DNA of 10,472 nucleotides from Desulfobacterales bacterium (GTDB taxonomy: Bacteria; Desulfobacterota; DSM-4660; Desulfatiglandales; B25-G16). Below the pieces are notes generated by a model that was not told where the DNA came from, searched no databases, and saw only the letters and a list, made by a program, of their open reading frames with translations. The stretch is taken from the NCBI GenBank assembly GCA_013375385.1, contig JABXJY010000017.1:1-10472 (forward strand), given 5' to 3'. How positions within the stretch are numbered: position 1 is the first letter of the stretch; the number at the start of each line of letters is the position of its first letter. Position numbers and translations under genes: made by a program. Shown here in pieces: positions 1-6,406 of this stretch.

Positions 1-688
1 TCTCACTATTCCCCTTATCGGGTTCTACGACGCGTCCGATACATCGCCGTTTGAGCCTTTGGTTAAACCTGAGCCAGGCAGGCATGCCTGCATTTTCATG
101 TTCTACAAGAAATGGCTCAAGGGCGAAACCCTCCATATCACCACGGACAATTTCGGTTGTGGCGGAGCCGGACACTGGCTTTGCGGCACTGTGGCAAGGT
201 CGCGTGCGGACTATGTCAGATTCCTCGTGGATGACGAGGGATTGAAATCATCCCATGATCTCATGAATCAATGGCTGGATCACCATAGAGCCTTCAGGCA
301 GGAGCACCCCAACATCCTGATTGGCCCGCTCCGGGAAGATCAGCATGAATATCTCAAGACCATCACCTTCTATGTTAACCCTGACCAGCTCAGCGTGCTC
401 ATGCTGGGCGCCCAGTACAAGAGCGCGCCGGGTGATCCCCCACCTGTCATTGCCCCGTTCGGATCGGGATGCATGGAGCTGGTTCCGCTGTTCGAGGACT
501 TGAACATTCCGCAGGCCATGATCGGCGCCACTGATATCGCCATGCGCCAGAGTCTGCCACCGGACATTCTCGCATTCACTGTTACCAGGCCCATGTTCAA
601 ACAGCTGTGCGAATTGGACGAAAGGAGTTTTCTCTATAAGCCGTTCTGGAGGAACCTTAGAAAAGCGAGGGGACTTGGGGATTTCTAA
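1..688 (+). CDS. DUF169 family protein, 3' part (5' end outside window)
   Basis: The frame is open from base 2 to the stop at 686-688, giving 228 visible residues, so the true start lies upstream of the window. A TTG at 59 could be read as a start, but the same frame continues before it with plausible protein sequence, so I treat the gene as cut by the window edge. It resembles the DUF169 family (uncharacterised, common in anaerobic bacteria and archaea). Features typical of that family are a Cys/Gly-rich stretch (FGCGGAGHWLCG, visible residues about 51-62), the segment YVNPDQLSVL, a second conserved cysteine in GSGCMEL, and near the C-terminus LPPDILAF followed by MFKQL and a final aromatic/basic tail. 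Several cysteines are conserved in the family, which suggests metal or cofactor binding, but no reaction is established. No membrane segment is visible in this part. A strong terminator follows, so it is transcriptionally separate from the MFS gene downstream. Confidence 0.8.
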   Translation, partial: LTIPLIGFYDASDTSPFEPLVKPEPGRHACIFMFYKKWLKGETLHITTDNFGCGGAGHWLCGTVARSRADYVRFLVDDEGLKSSHDLMNQWLDHHRAFRQEHPNILIGPLREDQHEYLKTITFYVNPDQLSVLMLGAQYKSAPGDPPPVIAPFGSGCMELVPLFEDLNIPQAMIGATDIAMRQSLPPDILAFTVTRPMFKQLCELDERSFLYKPFWRNLRKARGLGDF

Positions 689-708
689 GAAGACCGTTGC
701 ACCTCAAA

Positions 709-737
709 GGCAGAGTCATTATGGCTCTGCCTTTTTT
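709..737 (+). terminator. Rho-independent terminator after the DUF169 gene
   Basis: A 9 bp stem (GGCAGAGTC pairing with GGCTCTGCC, one T-G wobble) closes a 5-base loop and is followed at once by six T residues (732-737). Three A residues just before the stem could extend pairing into the T run. It sits 21 bp after the DUF169 stop codon. Confidence 0.9.
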
Positions 738-788
738 GCCAAATATCGAGGCCCGGTTTCTCACTGAGAGAGGTAGGATTTTATCTTA

Positions 789-2102
789 ATGAGCTTGAGC
801 AAAAGAGAGATTCGCCTCTGGCATTTCTATTACGGCTGGATCATTGTAGGAGTTGCCATGGTCTCCATGGCCTTTTGGTTTGGCATTCGGGCTACCTTCT
901 CCGTCTTTTACGTAGCTCTGCTGGAGGAGTTTTCTTGGAGCCGAGGCGACACGGCAGGGGTCCAGTCCATGGCCCTCATTACCTACACTATTATGGCGCC
1001 TATCGTGGGTGGGTTGATTGATCGCTTCGGTCCCCGCCGCATCATCGTTCCCGGTATCTTGCTTCTGGCCTCGGGGCTGATCCTCTGTTCCTCGATAAAG
1101 ACCCTCGGTCAATTTTATCTCCTCTATGGAGTGCTCATGGCAACTGGGGTCACCTCTATTGCCATTGTTTCCTACACAGTCATCCTGGCCCATTGGTTTG
1201 AAAGAAAGAGGGGGTTAGCGAACGGCATTGCTGTGTCCGGGATCGGATTGGGAACCTTCATTTTTGTTCCCCTGTCTCAGTATTGTATCTCTGTGTGGGG
1301 GTGGCGTGACACCTTTGTGATCCTCGGGGGGCTTGTTCTGATTATCTTGCTCTCCGTTAACACCTTGCTCCTACGCCATAAACCTCAAGAACTCGGTCTC
1401 TATCCCGATGGGATAAAGGAAGGGGAACAACCTAAAGACGGGCAACCGGAGGCAATGGACCTCGCTTGGTCGGAAACTGACTGGACCTTTAAATCGGCAC
1501 TGAGGACAGGCAGGTTTTGGTATCTTATGATCTTCTGCTTTCTCGCCGTCATCGTTATATATACCATCCTCGTCCACCATGTGCGGTTTTTGGTCGATCA
1601 AGGGATTGACAAAACCACAGCAGCCTTGATCTTCAGCTTAGCAGGAATCATCTCCGTGGCCTTTCGCATCTTCTGGGGATGGCTCTCTGATCTCATTGGA
1701 CGGGAGAAGACCTACACCCTTGGGGCGATGTCAATCTTTTTGGGGGTATGTTCCCTTATTCTGCTAGCAATCTTCGGAGACAGACAACTTGTCTATCCCT
1801 TCATAATCTTCTTCGGCGCTGGATGGGGCGTCACGGCTCCTATGTTCATGTCCATAGCCGCCGACCTCTTTCAAGGGAGGGGCTTCGGCCTCATCTACGG
1901 CATTTTAGAGGGGGTCATAGGGATTGGAGGGGCCTTAGGGGCCTGGATGCCGGGATTCATCTTTGACAAGACACAGAGCTACCAATGGGCCTTTGGTCTC
2001 GCTGCCTTCATGACCATAGCATCGTGCCTATTTGTCTGGTTGGCTGCCCCTCGGAAGGTTCACGACACAAGTAGGAAGACGAAAATAATGGATAGAGATT
2101 GA
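789..2102 (+). CDS. MFS transporter, OFA/MCT (oxalate-formate / monocarboxylate) type
   Basis: This 437-residue protein is a 12-helix major facilitator carrier of the inner membrane, probably for a small carboxylate or other organic anion. The N-terminal half opens with the family-like YYGWIIVGVAM helix and carries the loop 2-3 motif GGLIDRFGPRRI (residues about 74-85). The segment WFERKRGLANGIAVSG (about 136-151) is characteristic of OFA and monocarboxylate carriers. A hydrophilic central loop (about 195-240) separates the two six-helix halves, and the second half repeats motif A as GWLSDLIGREKTY (about 297-309). The length is normal for the family. The ATG at 789 is preceded by a purine-rich AGGTAGGA about 10 bp upstream. 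The gene stands alone: a terminator lies before it and about 250 bp of non-coding DNA after it. The substrate cannot be read from the sequence; an acid made or used by the aldehyde oxidoreductase pathway downstream is possible but unproven. Confidence 0.85.
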   Translation: MSLSKREIRLWHFYYGWIIVGVAMVSMAFWFGIRATFSVFYVALLEEFSWSRGDTAGVQSMALITYTIMAPIVGGLIDRFGPRRIIVPGILLLASGLILCSSIKTLGQFYLLYGVLMATGVTSIAIVSYTVILAHWFERKRGLANGIAVSGIGLGTFIFVPLSQYCISVWGWRDTFVILGGLVLIILLSVNTLLLRHKPQELGLYPDGIKEGEQPKDGQPEAMDLAWSETDWTFKSALRTGRFWYLMIFCFLAVIVIYTILVHHVRFLVDQGIDKTTAALIFSLAGIISVAFRIFWGWLSDLIGREKTYTLGAMSIFLGVCSLILLAIFGDRQLVYPFIIFFGAGWGVTAPMFMSIAADLFQGRGFGLIYGILEGVIGIGGALGAWMPGFIFDKTQSYQWAFGLAAFMTIASCLFVWLAAPRKVHDTSRKTKIMDRD

Positions 2103-2221
2103 GGATAACGGGGTCGAAATAGCCCTGCCTTTTTCAATAAGGGTCTCACCACAAAAAATGTAAATCATCGGCTTCAGGGTAGTTGCTATTCGGTAAAACA
2201 ATCGCGATACACAAGATAAAT

Positions 2222-2306
2222 GGGACGCAGATTTTAGCAGATGTACACAGATAATATCATTATTCATAAATTTGAGAATCCTGATAATCTGTGTTCATCC
2301 GTGTCC
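2222..2306. repeat. Imperfect inverted repeat of a dispersed intergenic-repeat type
   Basis: The left arm begins GGGACGCAGATTTT and ends ACACAGATAAT (2245-2255). The right arm has ATAATCTGTGT (2284-2294) and ends TTCATCCGTGTCC at 2306. The inner arms match at 10 of 11 positions, and the outer ends (GGGACGCAGAT versus GGACACGGAT) are also related, so the whole folds as an imperfect long hairpin with an A+T-rich middle. The wording (cagatttt..gcagat / atctgtgttcatccgtgtcc) matches, from memory, a repeat seen between genes in many environmental bacterial genomes. It occupies most of the left half of the intergenic space between the two MFS genes. No transposase is present, so if mobile it would be non-autonomous. 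Confidence 0.55.
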
Positions 2307-2353
2307 AAAAAAGGAAATTCCTGTACAATCAAGTTACAATGCAAGAATGAGCC

Positions 2354-3721
2354 ATGTATAATAGTGTAACGAAAAGATCTGCATTAGTTGTTGCTACATT
2401 AACTTCTTTCATGACACCCTTTATGGGCTCCTCAATCAATATCGCACTTCCGTCCATTGAGAAGGAATTTCAAATTGATGCAGTTTTGTTAAGCTGGGTT
2501 GCCACCTCATATCTTTTAGCCGCGGCAATATCTCTTGTTCCTTTTGGAAGGCTAGCAGATATATATGGCAGGAAGAAGACCTTTACCTACGGTACAGGGA
2601 TTTTCACTATTTCATCCTTTCTCTCGGCCATTTCAGTTTCTGCTCCCATGCTTATCTTGTTTAGAATTTTTCAAGGGATTGGAAGTGCAATGATCTTCGC
2701 CACTGGAATAGCGATCTTAACCTCGGTATTTCCTCCTGGGGAAAGGGGCAAAGTCCTGGGGATAAATGTCGCTGCAGTTTATATAGGGCTTTCTCTTGGA
2801 CCATTCTTGGGCGGATTCTTAACGCAGCATTTTACCTGGAGGAGCATCTTCCTTATAACCGTACCGCTTGGATTGATAATTATCTCTCTTGTCCTATTGA
2901 AATTGAGGGGAGAGTGGGCTGATGCAAAAGGCGAGAAGTTCGATCTTACGGGTTCCATGATTTACATCCTGGCAATAATAGCGGTAATGTATGGTATTTC
3001 TCTGCTGCCGGCGATGAGGAGTCTCTGGCTAATTCTGTTTGGTCTCTCAGGTATCCTGGCATTTGTCAGATGGGAAATGAAGGTAGAAAATCCGGTTTTC
3101 GACCTAAATCTTTTCAGAACGAATAGAGTATTTGCCTTCTCTAATCTGGCGGCTCTCATCAACTATAGTGCAACATTTGCCGTAGCTTTCCTTTTGAGTC
3201 TATATTTACAGTCCATAAAAGAGCTGAGCCCTCAAAGCGCGGGGCTGATTTTGATCTCACAACCAATTGTGCAGGCTATCTTCTCACCGTTTGCTGGCAG
3301 GCTTTCAGACAGAATTGAGCCACGAATAATTGCATCGATAGGGATGACATTGTCGTTCGTCGGACTTTTCCTTTTCACTTTTCTCAATGAAAACTCGAGC
3401 CTGGAGTTCATAGTAGCCAGCTTGATTCTGCTTGGCCTTGGATTTGCCCTGTTCGCGTCTCCTAATACCAATGCCATTATGAGTTCCGTTGAAAAGAGAT
3501 TTTACGGTCTCGCTTCAGGATCAGTAGGAACTATGCGCTTGCTTGGGATGATGATCAGCATGGGTATTGCTACTCTGATATTTGCCATATTTATTGGGAG
3601 GGTTCAGATCAGCATAGAATACTATCCGGTTTTTATGAAAAGTGTGAAAGTAGCATTCATCACCTTTTCTATCTTTTGCTTTGGAGGTATATTTGCATCA
3701 CTGGTGAGAGGAAAATTATGA
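2354..3721 (+). CDS. MFS drug-efflux-type transporter, DHA2 (EmrB/QacA-like) family
   Basis: This 455-residue inner-membrane protein is built like a 14-helix proton-driven exporter. Helix 1 contains SINIALPSIEKEF (residues about 27-39), the usual N-ALP signature of DHA2 proteins. Motif A is GRLADIYGRKKTF (about 65-77), motif B is LILFRIFQGIGSA with the arginine at 104, and the antiporter motif C is GLSLGPFLGG (about 145-154). The function is probably export of a hydrophobic or amphiphilic compound; the substrate is unknown. The ATG at 2354 has no convincing Shine-Dalgarno sequence, and the neighbouring ATGs at 2339 and 2347 end within a few codons in other frames, so this start is chosen because it gives the normal N-terminus of the family. 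The coding sequence is visibly richer in A+T than the flanking genes, and a repeat-like element lies just upstream. Both are compatible with separate acquisition. No regulator gene is adjacent. Confidence 0.85.
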   Translation: MYNSVTKRSALVVATLTSFMTPFMGSSINIALPSIEKEFQIDAVLLSWVATSYLLAAAISLVPFGRLADIYGRKKTFTYGTGIFTISSFLSAISVSAPMLILFRIFQGIGSAMIFATGIAILTSVFPPGERGKVLGINVAAVYIGLSLGPFLGGFLTQHFTWRSIFLITVPLGLIIISLVLLKLRGEWADAKGEKFDLTGSMIYILAIIAVMYGISLLPAMRSLWLILFGLSGILAFVRWEMKVENPVFDLNLFRTNRVFAFSNLAALINYSATFAVAFLLSLYLQSIKELSPQSAGLILISQPIVQAIFSPFAGRLSDRIEPRIIASIGMTLSFVGLFLFTFLNENSSLEFIVASLILLGLGFALFASPNTNAIMSSVEKRFYGLASGSVGTMRLLGMMISMGIATLIFAIFIGRVQISIEYYPVFMKSVKVAFITFSIFCFGGIFASLVRGKL

Positions 3722-3786
3722 GCTAGCGTTTCAGAAATGCCCGCCACAGGGGGAGAAAAGCCGTCTATCTGAGAACCGAAGCTCCA

Positions 3787-3804
3787 AGGTCATTCAAATG
3801 ACCT
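3787..3804. promoter_or_regulatory. 8+8 bp palindrome, candidate operator
   Basis: AGGTCATT and AATGACCT are perfect reverse complements separated by two bases. The palindrome lies 65 bp after the second MFS stop and 139 bp before the MBL start. No T-run follows, so it does not look like an intrinsic terminator. The symmetry and half-site length fit a dimeric repressor site. A second, smaller perfect palindrome TTTCGAAA follows at 3814-3821, and a -10-like GATAAT is at 3833-3838 without a good -35. No protein can be assigned. Confidence 0.4.
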
Positions 3805-3943
3805 CTATACATATTTCGAAAAGTCATGATAGGATAATGCAAGACCTCAACCACATATTCAGGTATCCTTTTCGTCTTTATTTAATCACCATGGTTTGGG
3901 GCGGAGCTTTGCCAGAAGATTATGATAGAAGAGATAGAGTGAA

Positions 3944-4924
3944 ATGAATAAGTACAAGAACCCTATTTCTATCTTCCATGACCTGAAAATGATCAAGCCT
4001 CCATCACCTTATTGGCCTGAATCGGCAAATGTCTATGTCTTCGAAGATGAAGATGGAATAAGTCTTTTTGACGTGGGATGCGGAAGCATGGCTTCCGCTG
4101 ATCGCCTTTTCAGTGCCCTGAAAATCCTGGGATGGAAATCAAAATCGATCAAGAAGATCATCCTTTCACATGCCCATCCTGACCACATGGGTGCAATTGA
4201 AATTCTATTGTCCGAGGCCTCGCCTGAATCTGTTATCTTGCATGAACGTGAGCTGCCCTACGCACTTGATCCAGAAAGGCTTGTGTTCTCTTTTGATATA
4301 CCTCTGTGTGAGAAACGTCTCACTGCAGTAAGCGGTCAAGACCTGGAAGGTGGAAAAGGACCAGATTTTGACCTGAGTGCCTTTTTTCGGGCTTATGGTT
4401 GCTCCATGTGCCACGTAGAGCCAGACAAGACGGTAACGGAAGGAGATTCTATCCAGGTTAGCGATTACCATTTCGAGGTCTTCCATACCCCGGGGCATTC
4501 TCCCGGGCACATATCCTTGTATGATCCTCACAAGAGGATTCTGTTGGCCGGTGACATCCTGGGAGATGTGGTGGCCTGGTACACGCCATCTTCCGGAGGT
4601 GCAGCAGGGTACCTTGGAAGCTTAGAGAAGACTGACACTTTGGATATGGATCTTATCCTTCCCTCTCATGGCGATATCATCACAGATTCAAAAAAAGCCG
4701 TTCAAAAAACTATGGATAAGATTTTAGAAAAGGACAGGGCTATCATGGAAGCTCTTCAAACCGGGCCAAAGACCTTTGAGGAACTCATCAAGATATTTTT
4801 TGATACCCCTTCAATACAATTTTTTCCCGGCACCCCCATTCTGGAAAGCCATTTACAGAAGTTGAAAAGTGAAGGGAAGATAAAAGAGAATACCCATACC
4901 TCAAAAATATATTGCATGAGATAA
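3944..4924 (+). CDS. Metallo-beta-lactamase-fold hydrolase with C-terminal winged-helix-like region
   Basis: The 326-residue protein has the full set of metal ligands of the glyoxalase II / LACTB2-like branch. These are HAHPDH (H76, H78, D80, H81), H185 in the HTPGHSPGH segment, D204 in LLAGD, and H242 in PSHGD. A binuclear zinc or iron site is therefore expected. The core is preceded by a strand typical of the fold (NVYVFEDEDGISLFDVGCG). The stretch between H81 and H185 is about 104 residues, longer than is usual, and holds an insert with CSMCH (about 153-157). From about residue 255 the sequence looks like the helical winged-helix tail of LACTB2-type enzymes (RAIMEALQTGPKTFEELIK, then LQKLKSEGKIKE). 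There is no signal peptide, so it should be cytoplasmic. The substrate may be a thioester, lactone, phosphoester or RNA; it cannot be decided here. A weak purine-rich GAGATAGAGTGA precedes the ATG. Base composition is lower in G+C than the downstream operon. Confidence 0.85.
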   Translation: MNKYKNPISIFHDLKMIKPPSPYWPESANVYVFEDEDGISLFDVGCGSMASADRLFSALKILGWKSKSIKKIILSHAHPDHMGAIEILLSEASPESVILHERELPYALDPERLVFSFDIPLCEKRLTAVSGQDLEGGKGPDFDLSAFFRAYGCSMCHVEPDKTVTEGDSIQVSDYHFEVFHTPGHSPGHISLYDPHKRILLAGDILGDVVAWYTPSSGGAAGYLGSLEKTDTLDMDLILPSHGDIITDSKKAVQKTMDKILEKDRAIMEALQTGPKTFEELIKIFFDTPSIQFFPGTPILESHLQKLKSEGKIKENTHTSKIYCMR

Positions 4925-5032
4925 GGGCGTGCGTTGGGAAGGGAACCGAACAGGTAATTGTTATGGTGTGATACCACAAAAACGAGCATAATTTCGATAA
5001 CCTATGTAATTTCCGAGACCTAAAACTTACTA

Positions 5033-5062
5033 TTGACACCTGTGCCACCTGTGTGTCAAAAT
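5033..5062 (+). promoter_or_regulatory. Sigma70-like promoter with overlapping inverted repeat, for adh-aor-moaD
   Basis: A consensus -35 TTGACA lies at 5033-5038, with 18 bp to a -10-like CAAAAT at 5057-5062. The -35 is also the left arm of an inverted repeat: TTGACAC (5033-5039) and GTGTCAA (5053-5059) are perfect reverse complements with 13 bp between them. Inside it, CACCTGTG occurs twice (5037-5044 and 5046-5053) with a 9 bp period. A protein bound here would cover the promoter, which suggests repression. It is 65 bp upstream of the preferred adh start. The box spacing and the imperfect -10 leave the promoter reading less certain than the repeat. Confidence 0.5.
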
Positions 5063-5114
5063 TATTTGGAAATAGCATTGATTCATTAGAGACCATGACT
5101 CTTTAGAGGAAAGT

Positions 5115-5120
5115 GAGGTG
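5115..5120 (+). promoter_or_regulatory. Ribosome binding site that decides the adh start
   Basis: GAGGTG lies 6 bp before the ATG at 5127. Choosing the GTG at 5118, as a longest-frame reading would, puts the start inside this site and leaves a less well placed AGAGGAAAG upstream. Confidence 0.65.
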
Positions 5121-5126
5121 GAAGTC

Positions 5127-6395
5127 ATGAGCTACTGGTTCACAGACCCGTTCCTAAAAGGTCTTCTTCCTTTGGCCCTCTCCTCTTCCATCCAGGGCCT
5201 TCAGACCGTGTTCAACACACCCCAGATTATTATGGGCAGCAACGTCTTTCCGGAAGGACCGGTTATTGGGCTCTCGACAGTGGACTTTTTGAATACCAGG
5301 TGCTTGAGTAAGCCCACCTTTGTGGTAACGGATGAGTTTGCTGAGAGGTTTGCAAAGCGCGTGGTTCAGTGTCTTTCGGCCGCAGGCTTTGAGTGCCAGA
5401 TGTGGAGCAAGGCCTTGCCAGAGGCACCAGTGGATAACGTAAAGGAGTGCGCCAGGGTCATGAGCGGGTTCGGGCCCGGTCTGATCGTGGCTGTGGGTGG
5501 GGGTTCGGTGATGGACGGGGCCAAGGCAGCCTGGATACTCTACGAAAGACCGGACATAACCGATCTGTTCACACTCTCTCCCCTGGGGCCCATTGGTTTG
5601 AGGAAGAAGGCCATCTTAGCAGCCGTGCCCACCACCAGCGGCACGGGTTCGGAAGTCACCGGTGTTTCCGTGCTTCACGACCCTGACGCCCATCGAAAGA
5701 TACCCATCGCTCACGGTGAACTCCTGCCTGATTTTGCCATACTATGCCCCGAGTTCACCATGACCATGCCGCCCAAACTGACTGTGGGCACGGGACTGGA
5801 CGCATTGACTCACGCCGTTGACTCCGTGACCACCCCATCTGGCAATGAACTGACTGACTCGTTGGGCCTGGCGGCGATAGAGATGGTTTTCAAGTATCTC
5901 CCCCGGGCCTATGTGAACGGTCAAGATCGGGAGGCCAGGCACAGGATGCTCGTGGCCGCAACCACCGCCGGCATATCCTTTGGTAATGCCGGCGCGTGCC
6001 TGCCCCACAGCTTCGGCCACTCCCTGGGCTCTCTCTTTAATATCCATCACGGCATGGCCGTGGCAATCTTCATCCCTTATCTGCTTCAGTTCTACAGCAG
6101 GACTTCCGACAGATACCTGGCTATAGCCCGAGCCCTCAGGGTGGAAGGCAAAACCAGGGAGGAAAGCCTGGTTAACCTGGTTTCAAAGGTGAGGTCCTTG
6201 TTTAAGGAATTGGATGTTCCCCTTAGCCTGAAAGACTTAGGACTTGCGCCGGACAAGTTTGAAGAGAGAATGGAGAAACTGGTGCTCTATGCCCATGAGG
6301 ATATAGACACGTTCTTCACCCCCAGGCCCATAACCAAGGCCCAGGTTGAACAAGTTTTCAGGTACGCCTATGAAGGCAAGGACGTTGATTTCTAA
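5127..6395 (+). CDS. Iron-containing (group III) alcohol dehydrogenase
   Basis: The product (422 residues from ATG 5127; 425 if GTG 5118 is used) is a cytoplasmic NAD(P)-dependent alcohol dehydrogenase or aldehyde reductase. The N-terminal Rossmann-like half has the dinucleotide-binding GGGSVMDGAKA (about 124-134) and PTTSGTGSEVT (about 168-178). The helical C-terminal half has all four divalent-metal ligands: D225 and H229 in GLDALTHAVDS, H294 in PHSFGHSLG, and H308 in HHGMAVAIFIP, with the 4- and 14-residue spacings seen in FucO-type enzymes. The protein carries about 35 more N-terminal residues than many family members, beginning SYWFTDPFLKGLLPLAL. It is the first gene of an operon: the aldehyde ferredoxin oxidoreductase starts 11 bp after its stop. 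That context suggests it makes or consumes the aldehyde handled by the next enzyme. The alcohol substrate is unknown, and there is no microcompartment gene nearby that would mark propanediol or ethanolamine use. Confidence 0.92.
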   Translation: MSYWFTDPFLKGLLPLALSSSIQGLQTVFNTPQIIMGSNVFPEGPVIGLSTVDFLNTRCLSKPTFVVTDEFAERFAKRVVQCLSAAGFECQMWSKALPEAPVDNVKECARVMSGFGPGLIVAVGGGSVMDGAKAAWILYERPDITDLFTLSPLGPIGLRKKAILAAVPTTSGTGSEVTGVSVLHDPDAHRKIPIAHGELLPDFAILCPEFTMTMPPKLTVGTGLDALTHAVDSVTTPSGNELTDSLGLAAIEMVFKYLPRAYVNGQDREARHRMLVAATTAGISFGNAGACLPHSFGHSLGSLFNIHHGMAVAIFIPYLLQFYSRTSDRYLAIARALRVEGKTREESLVNLVSKVRSLFKELDVPLSLKDLGLAPDKFEERMEKLVLYAHEDIDTFFTPRPITKAQVEQVFRYAYEGKDVDF

Positions 6396-6406
6396 GGGAG
6401 GCAGAA

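Noticed and set aside
786..1193. 135-codon open frame on the minus strand inside the first MFS gene
   Set aside because: It lies wholly in a clear transporter gene, its product is low-quality polar sequence, and it has no family resemblance.
2109..2132. Possible terminator after the first MFS gene (GGGG...CCCT then GCCTTTTT)
   Set aside because: Only about three G-C pairs can form, and the T-run is separated from the stem.
2028..2267. 79-codon minus-strand frame across the MFS end and the intergenic repeat
   Set aside because: It has no recognisable domain and is made partly from the repeat arm and the end of the MFS gene.
2324..2340. Two TACAAT -10-like hexamers before the second MFS gene
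   Set aside because: Neither has an acceptable -35 at 16-18 bp, so a promoter cannot be supported.
5118..5126. GTG start for the alcohol dehydrogenase (three extra residues)
   Set aside because: The GTG is part of the GAGGTG ribosome binding site of the ATG at 5127, which has ideal spacing.
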